This document shows positions 44,493 through 52,663 of a stretch of DNA of 64,000 nucleotides, piece by piece. The DNA lies in contig NZ_FNGP01000002.1 in NCBI RefSeq assembly GCF_900103275.1, positions 434,001-498,000 of the forward strand. Direction: 5' to 3'. The position numbers and the translations under genes were made by a program. The stretch is from Tessaracoccus oleiagri. Lineage in GTDB: Bacteria; Actinomycetota; Actinomycetes; Propionibacteriales; Propionibacteriaceae. The notes beneath the pieces are model-generated. The model ran no database searches and was not told the origin of the DNA. It worked only from the letters and a program-made list of their open reading frames with translations. Positions within the stretch are counted from its first letter, which is position 1. Each line of letters begins with the position of its first letter.

Positions 44493-45020
44493 ATGAGTGA
44501 AGAACCAGCAGCCATCGAGCCGGACCAGAAGGACTGGACCGTCGTGATCGCGAACGGCTGCGACGAGTGCGGCTACCGCCCGCACGACGTGCGCCGCACC
44601 GGCGACCTGCTGCGCGACTCCATCCCCCGATGGCAGGAGCGGCTCGGCCAACCCGACGTGCGGCAGCGGCCGGAGCCGACCACGTGGTCGCCGCTCGAGT
44701 ACGCCGCCCACGTGCGCGACGTGTGCTCGGTGTTCCGCGGGAGGCTCTCGCTCATGCTGAAGAACGACGCGCCCACGTTCCCCAGCTGGGACCAGGACCA
44801 GGCCGCGGTCGAGAAGCAGTACCACCTGCAGGATCCCGCCACGGTCGCCGAGGAGTACGGGCACGAGGCGACGCAGACGGCCGAGGCGTTCGACGCCGTC
44901 GAGGACCACGAGTGGCAGCGACGTGGGCTGCGCGGCAGCGGCGCCGAGTTCACCGTCGAGACCCTGGCCGTCTACTTCCTCCACGACATCCTGCACCACC
45001 TGCACGACGTCCGCGCCTGA
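44493..45020 (+). CDS. DinB superfamily protein
   Basis: 175 residues. A four-helix DinB fold with metal-binding histidines in EYAAHVRD, and HDILHHLHDVRA at the end; CDECGYRP near residue 25 is an extra Cys pair. In actinobacteria such proteins are often mycothiol-dependent transferases or maleylpyruvate isomerases, but no partner is visible. TACCAT six bases before ATG: leaderless. Confidence 0.82.
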   Translation: MSEEPAAIEPDQKDWTVVIANGCDECGYRPHDVRRTGDLLRDSIPRWQERLGQPDVRQRPEPTTWSPLEYAAHVRDVCSVFRGRLSLMLKNDAPTFPSWDQDQAAVEKQYHLQDPATVAEEYGHEATQTAEAFDAVEDHEWQRRGLRGSGAEFTVETLAVYFLHDILHHLHDVRA

Positions 45021-45064
45021 GCGGCCCGCGCCGCGGCCGCCCGCCCGTCGGCTATGAATAGCCC

Positions 45065-45859
45065 ATGATCACCGCGATCCTGCTCACCGCCCTCGCCGGG
45101 GCCGCGACGGCGATCGGCGGGCTCATCGGCGTCTGGGGCCCGCACACCTCCAACCGGGTGCTGTCCGCCGGCGTCGCCCTCGCCGCGGGCGTGATGATCT
45201 ACGTGTCCTTCGTGGAGTTGCTGCCCGGCGCGTTCACCCACTCGGGCGACGTCGCGTCGGTGATCGCCTTCTTCTCAGGGGCCGTATTCGTGCTGCTGAT
45301 CGAGGAGGTGGCCGGGCGCTGGTCACCGGCCGACCGGGTTCGGCAGGAGTCGAGCGTCGAGCAGCACGCGGCGCAGGTGCCGGCGTCGAAGCTCGCCCGC
45401 GACCCCGCCAAGCTGACCCGCACGGCAATCGTGATGGCCGCAGTCCTCGCCGCCCACAACGCGCCGGAAGGGTTCGTGACCCTCATCGCGGCGCTGCAGG
45501 ACCCGGTGCTCGCGCTCCCGATCGTCGTGGCCATCGCCATCCACAACATCCCCGAGGGCATCGCGGTGGCGGTGCCGATGTATCACGCCACAGGCAATCG
45601 GCTGAAGGCCTGGGCCTTCTCCGCCGCCAGCGGCCTCGCGGAGCCGGTCGGGGCGCTGATCCTGTACGCGATCCTCGGCCCCTTCCTCAACCTCGCCACC
45701 GTGGGAGTCGTCAACGCCGTGATCGCCGGGATCATGGTGTTCATCTCGCTCCACGAGCTCATCCCCCTCGCGTTCGCGACGGGCAAGAAGGCCACCACCA
45801 GCCTGTGGGTCATCGTCGGCATGGCGTTGATGGCCGTCAGCATCATCATCCTGACCTGA
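45065..45859 (+). CDS. zupT: ZIP family metal transporter (ZupT-like)
   Basis: 264 residues, about eight helices. Metal-site motifs HNAPEG (TM4) and HNIPEG (TM5) are both present, with a His/acid loop between TM3 and TM4 (VRQESSVEQHAAQ). It imports zinc or a related divalent ion. TATGAA six bases before ATG; the promoter region has GGCTA-TGAA-TAGCC, an inverted repeat (45050-45063). Its 3' end overlaps the convergent FAD enzyme by 14 bases. Confidence 0.9.
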   Translation: MITAILLTALAGAATAIGGLIGVWGPHTSNRVLSAGVALAAGVMIYVSFVELLPGAFTHSGDVASVIAFFSGAVFVLLIEEVAGRWSPADRVRQESSVEQHAAQVPASKLARDPAKLTRTAIVMAAVLAAHNAPEGFVTLIAALQDPVLALPIVVAIAIHNIPEGIAVAVPMYHATGNRLKAWAFSAASGLAEPVGALILYAILGPFLNLATVGVVNAVIAGIMVFISLHELIPLAFATGKKATTSLWVIVGMALMAVSIIILT

Positions 45860-47327
45860 GGTCGGCCATCGCCGCTCGCGCCGCCCAGTAGCCCGGCATG
45901 CCGTGCACACCGGCGCCCGGCGGGGTGGCGCCGGAGGCGAGGTAGAGCCCGCGCTCACGCAGCCGGTACGGGTGCAGGGTCAGTCCGGGTCGGAACACGG
46001 ACTGCAGGCCGGCCATGCCGCCGCCCGCCACGTCGCCCCCGATGAGGTTGGGGTTCCACGCCTCGAGGTCCGCGGGCGAGTGCTCGACCTTCCCGACGAT
46101 GCGGTCGCGGAAGCCGGGCGCGAAGCGTTCGATCTGCGACTCGATGCGCTCGGCGACGTAGCCGGGGCGCGGTTCGACGTAACCGCCGGGCACGTGGGCG
46201 TAGCTCCAGAGGACCTGCTTGCCCTCGGCCGCGCCGGTAGCGCGGGTGGGGTCGGCGGACTGCTGCTGGCAGACCATGACGAACGGCCGGTCGGGCATCC
46301 GCCCCTTGGCGGCGGCGGCCTCCGCGCGCTGGATGTCGTCGATGGTGCCGCAGACGTGCGCCGTCCCGGCACCGGCGACCCGCTCGTCGCTCCAGGGGAC
46401 GGGGCCGTCGAGCAGGTAGTCGATCTTGTGGACGCCGGTGCCGTAGCTCCAGCCGGCCATGCGTCGACGGGTGTGGCGCGGCATGTCGAGGCCCTTGAGT
46501 CGCAGCACTTGGGCCGGGGTGAGGTTGAGGATCGTGGCGTCGGCGGCGGGCAGCATGCGCAGGTCGGTGATCTCGTGGCCGGTGTGGATCCGGCCGCCGT
46601 GTCCGCTGATGACTGAGACAAGGGCGTCGACGATCGCCTGCGACCCGCCCCTCGCGGCGGGCCAGCCGGTGGTCATGCCGAGCGCGTTGAAGAGCAGCCC
46701 GAAGGCGGCGGTGAACGGGCTAGCCGGCGGGGTGGTCGCGTGGACGGCCGAGCCCGCGAAGAGGGCGCGCGTGGCCTCGTCGCGGAAGGCGAGGCCGGTG
46801 AGCAGCTTGGCCGAGGCGAGCGCCTTCACTCCGAACCGCGCCATCGACACGGGATGGGCCGGGAGGCGCAGCATCGGCGCGAGGAGGTTCTGGAGGTGCT
46901 GGTCGATGTTGGCCACCATGTCGGCGTGCAGGAGGCGCCAGGCGGCGCCGTCGCGGCCGAGGCCTTCCGCCGTCGCGCCGAGGTCGCGGTGCAGCAGCGC
47001 GGCGGGCCGGCCCTCGAGCGGGTGCGCCGAGGGGTAGGTGGGGTGGGTCCACTGGAGTCCGTGGGCCTCGAGGTCCAGCTGCTTGAACGCGGGGCTGACC
47101 GCGCCGAACGGGTGCCCGGCGGCGCCGAGGTCGACGATCGTGCCGGGGCCGAGCAGGTCCGACGACGCCGACGCGCCGCCGGGCCGGTCGTTGCGTTCGT
47201 ACACGTCGACTTCCCAGCCGGCGCGTGCGAGGAAGGCCGCGGCGGTGAGGCCGTTCGGGCCGGAGCCGACGACGATGGCGCGGCCCGGGGGGCCGCCGGG
47301 CACGCTGGTTTCGGATGGATTGGCCAT
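45846..47327 (-). CDS. NAD(P)/FAD-dependent oxidoreductase, phytoene desaturase-like
   Basis: 493 residues. N-terminal dinucleotide motif VVGSGPNGLTAAAFLARAG and RPGGASAS, then a long substrate domain and the C-terminal FAD motif PGAGVHGMPGYWAAR. Resembles CrtI/amine-oxidase-like proteins often called phytoene desaturase family; no carotenoid genes are visible nearby, so carotenoid substrate is unproven. Shine-Dalgarno AGGAAGG before ATG. Confidence 0.87.
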   Translation of the reverse strand: MANPSETSVPGGPPGRAIVVGSGPNGLTAAAFLARAGWEVDVYERNDRPGGASASSDLLGPGTIVDLGAAGHPFGAVSPAFKQLDLEAHGLQWTHPTYPSAHPLEGRPAALLHRDLGATAEGLGRDGAAWRLLHADMVANIDQHLQNLLAPMLRLPAHPVSMARFGVKALASAKLLTGLAFRDEATRALFAGSAVHATTPPASPFTAAFGLLFNALGMTTGWPAARGGSQAIVDALVSVISGHGGRIHTGHEITDLRMLPAADATILNLTPAQVLRLKGLDMPRHTRRRMAGWSYGTGVHKIDYLLDGPVPWSDERVAGAGTAHVCGTIDDIQRAEAAAAKGRMPDRPFVMVCQQQSADPTRATGAAEGKQVLWSYAHVPGGYVEPRPGYVAERIESQIERFAPGFRDRIVGKVEHSPADLEAWNPNLIGGDVAGGGMAGLQSVFRPGLTLHPYRLRERGLYLASGATPPGAGVHGMPGYWAARAAMADLRSG

Positions 47328-47442
47328 GGGACATTCCTTCCTGTCGCTTCTCCCACCCTAGTTGTGCCCCGGCCCGGCGGAGCGGCGCCGGCTTTGGTAT
47401 GAAGGGCTCACGCTTCTCGGTCCGGACCGAAGGGGGATCACC

Positions 47443-48492
47443 ATGACGTGGCCCGTGTCCCTGCAGATCAACGACGACATCACGCTGGCCGCGCCCGCCG
47501 ACATGGCGCCCGGCTCCCCCATCCGCGGGCTCGAGGCACAGCGGGTCACCGCCGCCGACGGCCGACCCGCGCTCAGGGTCCTGTACAGCACGGCCGACGG
47601 GATCACCCACGCCGCCTGGCCGCGCGGCGCCGAGCTGCCGCCGATGGACACGCCACTCGGCCGCGGCATCGGGCTCGTCGCGCCGGCGGACTTCGCGCGC
47701 GACGTGTTCGAGGTGGGCCGCGACGGGGTGCTGATCGACGTCGACTTCACCGATCGCGAGGGGCACCGGCTCGTCTGGCGGGTGCGACAGCCGCGTGCGT
47801 GGCGGGGCTTCGGCTTCGTCGCGCCGCCCGCGGCCGGCATGCGGCATCCGACGAGCTTCTTCTTCCCGTACATGCCTACCTTCGGGTTCGTGCCGCAGCC
47901 GCTGGAGTTCGAGGCCTCGTTCGACGGGGTGCCGTTCCAGCTGCAGCGCCTGCCGTTCCCGTGGCACTGGCGCCGCGCGCTGGCGATGAAGGCGTCGGTG
48001 GGGATGGTGGTCGTCGAGCTGCTGAAGGACGGGGTGCCGCCGCTCGCGGCCGAGGAGCCGGGGCTCGTCGTCGACACCGAGGGGCGGCTCGTCTCATGCA
48101 CCCGGCCCAGCAGTGTCGCCGACGTGGTGCTGCAGTTCCAGCCGCCGCTCCCCCGCGTCGAGGGGCTGACCGACACCCACGTGTCGCGGTGGCGCATCTC
48201 GGTGGACGACAACCGGGTGGCGGACGGGACCGTGACGGTGGCGCCCATCGACGATGGCGCCGTGGTCGCGTGGGTCGTGAAGCGCGGGTGGGGCGGCGCG
48301 CGAGGGCTCCGGCCGGGAGCGCTGCTGACGCGGGCGGTGCCCATGCTGAGGAGGTGGCCGACGGCGTACTCGTGGCTCGGACGCGTGGTGCTGGCCGGCG
48401 ACGGACCCCGGCTCGTGGGGCGCTGGCGCAACGCACGGCCGGTCGGAACTTTCGAGGAGGAACCGACCGTGGAGGAGCCACCCGCGTCGTAG
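47443..48492 (+). CDS. Unknown conserved-looking protein (349 aa)
   Basis: 349 residues, no signal peptide, no Cys-rich motif, mostly beta-like with conserved-looking SFFFPYMPTFGFVPQPLEFE in the middle and a Trp/Arg-rich C-terminus (MLRRWPTAYSWLGRVV). I do not recognise it. ATG 47443 has AGGGGG six bases upstream. It is divergent from the FAD enzyme, which may hint at a shared pathway, and followed by the VOC gene on the same strand. Confidence 0.6.
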   Translation: MTWPVSLQINDDITLAAPADMAPGSPIRGLEAQRVTAADGRPALRVLYSTADGITHAAWPRGAELPPMDTPLGRGIGLVAPADFARDVFEVGRDGVLIDVDFTDREGHRLVWRVRQPRAWRGFGFVAPPAAGMRHPTSFFFPYMPTFGFVPQPLEFEASFDGVPFQLQRLPFPWHWRRALAMKASVGMVVVELLKDGVPPLAAEEPGLVVDTEGRLVSCTRPSSVADVVLQFQPPLPRVEGLTDTHVSRWRISVDDNRVADGTVTVAPIDDGAVVAWVVKRGWGGARGLRPGALLTRAVPMLRRWPTAYSWLGRVVLAGDGPRLVGRWRNARPVGTFEEEPTVEEPPAS

Positions 48493-48525
48493 CGTGTGGG
48501 GTAGCGACTCGCATCGGAGGATCCC

Positions 48526-49290
48526 ATGAGCGGCAACCCCAACTGGATCGACTACAGCACCACCGAGATGGCGGACAGCAAGCACTTCTACTCCGAGCTG
48601 TTCGGCTGGGAGTTCGAAGATCTCGGCGAGGAGATGAGCCATTACCACTGGATCCGCGCCAACGGCCAGCTGCTCGGCGGCGCCATGGACGTCACCGGGA
48701 TGAAGGACGACAGCGGCGAGCAGATCCCCAGCTACTGGCAGGTGTTCCTCTCCGCCGACGACGCCCAGGCGGTGTTCGACAAGGCGGTGGCGGCCGGCGC
48801 GCGGCCGCTCTACGAGCCCACCGGCACCGGCGACATCGGAAAGTACGCCATCGTCCTCGACCCCACCGGCGCACCCGTCGGGATCTGGGAGCCCGGCAGC
48901 ACGAAGAGCGACGAGTTCACCGGCGCCGTCGGGACTCCCGCCTGGTTCGAGTTGATGACGCAGGACTACGACGCGGCGGTGAAGTTCTACTCTGAGGCCT
49001 TCGACTTCGACGAGGTCCGCATGCCCGGAGACTTCCGCTACGCCACCAACGGGCCGGGCGAGTCGTCCGCCTGGGGGCTGTGCGACGCCAAGGGGATGAC
49101 CGACGAGGCCGCCGGCTCCTACTGGCGCATCTACTTCTCGGTGGAGGACTGCGACGACGCCGTCACCCGCGTCCGCGAACTCGGCGGCAAGCTCCTCGAC
49201 GGGCCGATGGACTCGGAGTTCGGACGGATTGCCACGGTCGCCGACCCCGTCGGCGCCTCCTTCCAGGTCATCGCCATGCCCTCCGCCTGA
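48526..49290 (+). CDS. VOC family protein with two glyoxalase domains
   Basis: 254 residues, two tandem VOC domains (about 5-125 and 133-250): IDYSTTEMADSKHFYSELFG and WFELMTQDYDAAVKFYSEAF begin them, each ending in ADPxGA-type strands (VLDPTGAPVGIWEP, ADPVGASFQVI). Relatives include actinobacterial proteins that bind antibiotics or are hydroxylase partners; substrate unknown. Shine-Dalgarno GGAGG six bases before ATG. Confidence 0.87.
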   Translation: MSGNPNWIDYSTTEMADSKHFYSELFGWEFEDLGEEMSHYHWIRANGQLLGGAMDVTGMKDDSGEQIPSYWQVFLSADDAQAVFDKAVAAGARPLYEPTGTGDIGKYAIVLDPTGAPVGIWEPGSTKSDEFTGAVGTPAWFELMTQDYDAAVKFYSEAFDFDEVRMPGDFRYATNGPGESSAWGLCDAKGMTDEAAGSYWRIYFSVEDCDDAVTRVRELGGKLLDGPMDSEFGRIATVADPVGASFQVIAMPSA

Positions 49291-49320
49291 CAATCCCTGA
49301 GGAGTGACCCTTCCCGCCCG

Positions 49321-49397
49321 GTGGTCGAGCGAGCGAAGCGAGTCGAGACCCGAAGGGCCCCGGTCCCTGAGGAGCGACGAAGTCGCGTCTCGAAGGG
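49321..49397 (+). repeat. Composite palindromic repeat block, includes copy B
   Basis: Two intergenic repeats side by side: an imperfect palindrome of the GAGCGAGCGAAGCGAG type at 49321-49350 and the 33-base REP-like element at 49365-49397, identical in reverse complement to 33664-33696. A partial start of the second (CCCTGAGGAGTGACC) occurs at 49296-49310. Confidence 0.75.
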
Positions 49398-50882
49398 CTA
49401 CCGACCCCCGAACTTCGCGTTCACGAGGTCCAGCATCCGGCTGCGCTCGGAGGTGTAGGTGAGCGTCCGCTCCCCCGGAAGGTTCATCGTCTCGCCGTCG
49501 GTCAGCTCCCCGGAGAACTGCTCCCCGTCGACCTTGCCGCGCACCTGCACGCCGCCCTCCTTCCGTGCGACGACCTGCAGCTTCACCCCCGACCGATCGA
49601 AGGTGCGGGAACCGTCGAGGACGAACTCGTCGACGGGCTGACCCTTGGCGGTGATCGTCATGGAGCCCTCGGCGCCGCCTCGACGGCGCAGGAGGAGCAG
49701 AGCAAGGGCCGCCACGAGCAGGATGCCGCCGACCACCGCGCCGACGACGGGCAACCAACTGGCGCTCGCCTCGGGTTCGGGCGTCTCGGCTTCCGCCTCC
49801 GGAGCGGGCGCAGGGGCGGCGGCCGGTTCCTCCGCGATCTCCACCTCCACCGGCGCGACCACCACCGTCTGGGACGGTGAGACGCCCAACTCCGTGAGTT
49901 GACCCGCCCACGGCGAGCCGAGCGTGACTTCGAGTCCGACGTCGTAGCTTCCAGGCTCGGGGAGCTTCGCCTGAACCGAGAATTCGGCCGACTCACCGGG
50001 GAGGACCTCGACCGGCGCAGCGAGTGGCTCGATCGTGGCGCCCTCGACCGCGGGCTGGAGCCGGACCTCCGTGACCGAGATCGGCACGTGCTGCGCCGAG
50101 GAAGCGACTGTCACAGCGATGGTCGCGGTCTGGGCGTCGACCCCCGCGAGCGTGGCATTGAGCGTGGGCGGTGCCTGCAGGTCGGTGGACACCTCCTCGA
50201 CGACGCGGCTGCGTTTCAGCTCCTCGTCGAGGCCGGAGAGGTAGCCGACGATGTCGCCCGGCGTGGCGACGGCCGCCTCGGGGAAGACCGAGGTGAGCAG
50301 CCCGGCGTCGGTGTCGTTTCCGAGCGAGAGGGCGAAGGCCCCGACGTGCCGCCCGTTCGCGGCCTGCTGCGCACGCGTGCGAAGGTCTTCCCAGGCGGCC
50401 GTATCGGCCGTCGCGTAGGGCGAATCCTCGGCAGCGTCGAGGCTGCCGTCCGTGAGCAGGGCCAGCGCGGTGACCGGTCGGGCACCGTCGCGCTGCAGCG
50501 CCTTCACTGCCTCGTCGATGGCCGCACCGATGTCGGTCTGATCCCCGGCGGGAGTGGCCGGCAGCTCGTCGAGGAGCACGGTCGGGTCCTCGGGACGCGC
50601 GCCCTGCCAGACGGTGCGCGCGCCGTCGTCGAAGGTGATGAGGGTGAGATAGTCGTCGGGGGCCAGGTTCGTGAGCAGACCGACGAGCGCCTCTCGCGCC
50701 CGCTCCCACCGTCCTTCGAACCTCATGGACTCGGAGGTGTCGACGACGACGATGTAGTCCTCGGGCTCCTCTGTGATGCCGATCGAGGTCGCGAGCGCGT
50801 CGACCGACTCGTCGCCACCCGCACGTACGGGTAGCGCGAGCATCGCCAGCACGAGCGCCAGCATGGTCAACCACTTCTTCAT
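49398..50882 (-). CDS. Membrane-anchored VWA domain protein next to the Tad locus
   Basis: 494 residues. Signal peptide (to about residue 22), then a von Willebrand A domain with a full MIDAS: DTSES (about 48-52) and LLTDGSLD (about 145), an Ig-like/beta region (about 220-340), a Glu/Ala/Pro linker, one membrane helix (WLPVVGAVVGGILLVAALAL) and a basic-start cytoplasmic domain of about 90 residues. It is divergent from flp and likely links pilus assembly or surface adhesion to the cell. ATG 50882 follows GGGGGG by six bases; GTG 50885 is also open. Confidence 0.85.
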   Translation of the reverse strand: MKKWLTMLALVLAMLALPVRAGGDESVDALATSIGITEEPEDYIVVVDTSESMRFEGRWERAREALVGLLTNLAPDDYLTLITFDDGARTVWQGARPEDPTVLLDELPATPAGDQTDIGAAIDEAVKALQRDGARPVTALALLTDGSLDAAEDSPYATADTAAWEDLRTRAQQAANGRHVGAFALSLGNDTDAGLLTSVFPEAAVATPGDIVGYLSGLDEELKRSRVVEEVSTDLQAPPTLNATLAGVDAQTATIAVTVASSAQHVPISVTEVRLQPAVEGATIEPLAAPVEVLPGESAEFSVQAKLPEPGSYDVGLEVTLGSPWAGQLTELGVSPSQTVVVAPVEVEIAEEPAAAPAPAPEAEAETPEPEASASWLPVVGAVVGGILLVAALALLLLRRRGGAEGSMTITAKGQPVDEFVLDGSRTFDRSGVKLQVVARKEGGVQVRGKVDGEQFSGELTDGETMNLPGERTLTYTSERSRMLDLVNAKFGGR

Positions 50883-51011
50883 CACAAGCCCCCCAGCCGT
50901 TGCTCAGCATTATGGCGGGTTCCGCGCCGGGACGCGAGATTTTTCTCGATCGGAAAAAAATCTTGAGAAAGGGCTAGCGCGCCGCTTGACGAGGTGCTAC
51001 CTTCTTGCCAC

Positions 51012-51056
51012 GGGGGAACACAACAGCGTGTCCCCCAGGTTCCAAAAGGGGGGAAC
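51012..51056 (+). promoter_or_regulatory. Leader hairpins of the flp pilin mRNA
   Basis: Hairpin 1: GGGGG (51012-51016) and ACAC pair with GTGT and CCCCC (51028-51036), one bulged base, six-base loop. Hairpin 2: GTTCC (51039-51043) pairs with GGAAC (51052-51056), and the Shine-Dalgarno G-run lies in its loop and right arm. They could stabilise the mRNA or limit translation. Confidence 0.5.
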
Positions 51057-51063
51057 AACCATC

Positions 51064-51276
51064 ATGGTTGCATTGTATTCGCACGTCCAGACGCTGTTGA
51101 CCGTTCTCGGTCGTCGGTTCGAGGACAAGTCCAAGGGTGCCACTGCCGTCGAGTACGGCATCATGGTCGCCGGCATCGCCGCACTGATCATCGCCACCGT
51201 GTTTCTGATCGGACCACGGCTCAACGTAATGTTCCAGGGAATTCTGACCCAGCTCGGCGGGCCGGTCGGCTCGTAG
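51064..51276 (+). CDS. flp: Flp-type (type IVb) prepilin
   Basis: 70 residues. A positive leader ends at KSKG, then ATAVEYGIMVAGIAALIIATVF, the class IVb pilin core with the conserved Glu at position +5 after the processing Gly. The prepilin peptidase encoded at the end of the cluster would cut at G/A. The mature protein of about 45 residues polymerises into the pilus. A leader with two hairpins and a GGGGGG Shine-Dalgarno comes before, a 13-pair hairpin after. Confidence 0.92.
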   Translation: MVALYSHVQTLLTVLGRRFEDKSKGATAVEYGIMVAGIAALIIATVFLIGPRLNVMFQGILTQLGGPVGS

Positions 51277-51286
51277 CCCTAAGGGA

Positions 51287-51315
51287 GTTGTGGGGGCACA
51301 TAGTGCCCCCACAAC
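51287..51315 (+). terminator. Perfect 13-bp hairpin between flp and tadE
   Basis: GTTGTGGGGGCAC and GTGCCCCCACAAC pair perfectly around a three-base ATA loop, 11 bases after the flp stop; ACTTTCC follows. It should end or attenuate most flp transcripts and protect their 3' ends, so less mRNA reaches the assembly genes. Confidence 0.75.
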
Positions 51316-51343
51316 ACTTTCCTCACATCAACTAGGGGGAGCT

Positions 51344-51706
51344 GTGCGTCGCAACAGCAAGGGCGCCGCGGCCGTGGAATTCGCTCTCGTCCTACCCGTT
51401 TTGGTGACGTTAATCCTCGGTTCTGCAGAGTTCGGTTTTTTGGCTTATCTGAATGCGTCAGCCGCTGGAGCAGCACGCGAAGCCGCTCGAGTCATGGCAA
51501 TCAGCCAAGATGAGGAAGCAGCCAGAGAAGCAATCGACGAGTATTTCGTCATCTCGAGTGGGCCGACCTACATCGACGTGCCCGCCACCTGCTCAGCGGG
51601 CGCCCCGGTCGAAGTCTATGTGGAGTACCGGTATGACACACTCACCAAGTTTTTCGGGGAACAATTCACTGCGAGGGGACGGGGGGAAATGCGATGCGGA
51701 GGATGA
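51344..51706 (+). CDS. tadE: TadE-like pilus assembly protein
   Basis: 120 residues from GTG 51344 (GGGGGAG before it). KGAAAVEFALVLPVLVTLIL is a pseudopilin-type N-terminus, with the helix continuing to about residue 35; the remainder is external with CSAGAPVEVYVEYRYD. TadE-type minor pilins are processed by the same prepilin peptidase. Lower GC in third codon positions than genes outside the cluster. It overlaps the next gene by 13 bases. Confidence 0.83.
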   Translation: MRRNSKGAAAVEFALVLPVLVTLILGSAEFGFLAYLNASAAGAAREAARVMAISQDEEAAREAIDEYFVISSGPTYIDVPATCSAGAPVEVYVEYRYDTLTKFFGEQFTARGRGEMRCGG

Positions 51707-52641
51707 AGGATGACAGGGGCGTCACCGCCGTCTTCACAGCCATAGTCATTGTGATGCTGATGGGTCTCACGGCCTTGGCGGTCGATGTAGGGGCCCTATG
51801 GTGGGACAAGAAGGAACTTCAAAATGGTGCGGATGCTGCGGCCTTGGCTCTCGCGCAAAGCTGCGCTGCCGGAGGTTGCGAGGCTGATGAGAACGCCATG
51901 GCGGAGCAGTACGCCGACAACAATAAAACCGACTCAGCTGTCACCGTCGAACGCATCGTCCGCGGCGTGAACTTTCGCACGGTCGATGTCGTAAGCGAAC
52001 GAGACTTCTGGTTTGCATCGGTCATGGGCGCAGGCTCGTCAGGATCCGTACGCGCGTCAGCGACTGCTACGTGGGACGTTATAGGGGGCGCCTCGACGCT
52101 GCCGCTCGCCGTCTCAGAGTGCTTCCTGGAGCGCTTGGCGATCGGGGAGACCAAGCGGATCTTCATTAAGTCCAGCAACGACGCCTCAGATGACGAAGCC
52201 GAGTGCGGCGGAGATCCCCACTACATTCCTGGCGGTTTCGGCTGGCTGGACGCGAATGACGACTGTGAGGCGAGCACCGAGGTCTACAACGAGGACGGCA
52301 CAAGAGCCATATATGACGGCGACCCAGGGAATAATGCTCCATGCAGCCAGTCGCAGCTTCTTGGCCTCGCCGGTCAGACCGTTCTCGTCCCGGTATTTGA
52401 TCAAGCTGAATGGCAAGGCAACAACGGCGACTTCTACGTCTTGGGCTATGCCCAATTCACGATATCCGCATACTGCTTCAGCCCTGGCAATCTCACTAGC
52501 GGTGGCGGTATTGCCGGGCCGACATCGTGCACAGGCTCCGATCGCTGGCTAGAGGGGAGCTTTCAGGAGATGGTGAGCCTCGACGCTGAGCTCGGCGGTG
52601 GCGAAGATTACGGCGCAAGGACCGTCCAGCTTACTAATTGA
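51694..52641 (+). CDS. TadG-like pilus assembly protein (Tad domain)
   Basis: 315 residues. VTAVFTAIVIVMLMGLTALAVD and GADAAALALAQ are the Tad/PF13400 N-terminal region; the body is external with several cysteines (SECFLER, EAECGG, NDDCEA, SYCFSPG, TSCTGSD) and no VWA domain. In other bacteria TadG often carries VWA; here a separate VWA protein is encoded divergently. ATG 51694 has GGGGGGAA before it; ATG 51703 is possible. Confidence 0.78.
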   Translation: MRRMKDDRGVTAVFTAIVIVMLMGLTALAVDVGALWWDKKELQNGADAAALALAQSCAAGGCEADENAMAEQYADNNKTDSAVTVERIVRGVNFRTVDVVSERDFWFASVMGAGSSGSVRASATATWDVIGGASTLPLAVSECFLERLAIGETKRIFIKSSNDASDDEAECGGDPHYIPGGFGWLDANDDCEASTEVYNEDGTRAIYDGDPGNNAPCSQSQLLGLAGQTVLVPVFDQAEWQGNNGDFYVLGYAQFTISAYCFSPGNLTSGGGIAGPTSCTGSDRWLEGSFQEMVSLDAELGGGEDYGARTVQLTN

Positions 52642-52663
52642 GACCACTGTCCGGGGGGACCAG

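Noticed and set aside
45846-47327. Carotenoid biosynthesis cluster
   Set aside because: Only a CrtI-like enzyme is present; no crtB, crtE or cyclase nearby.
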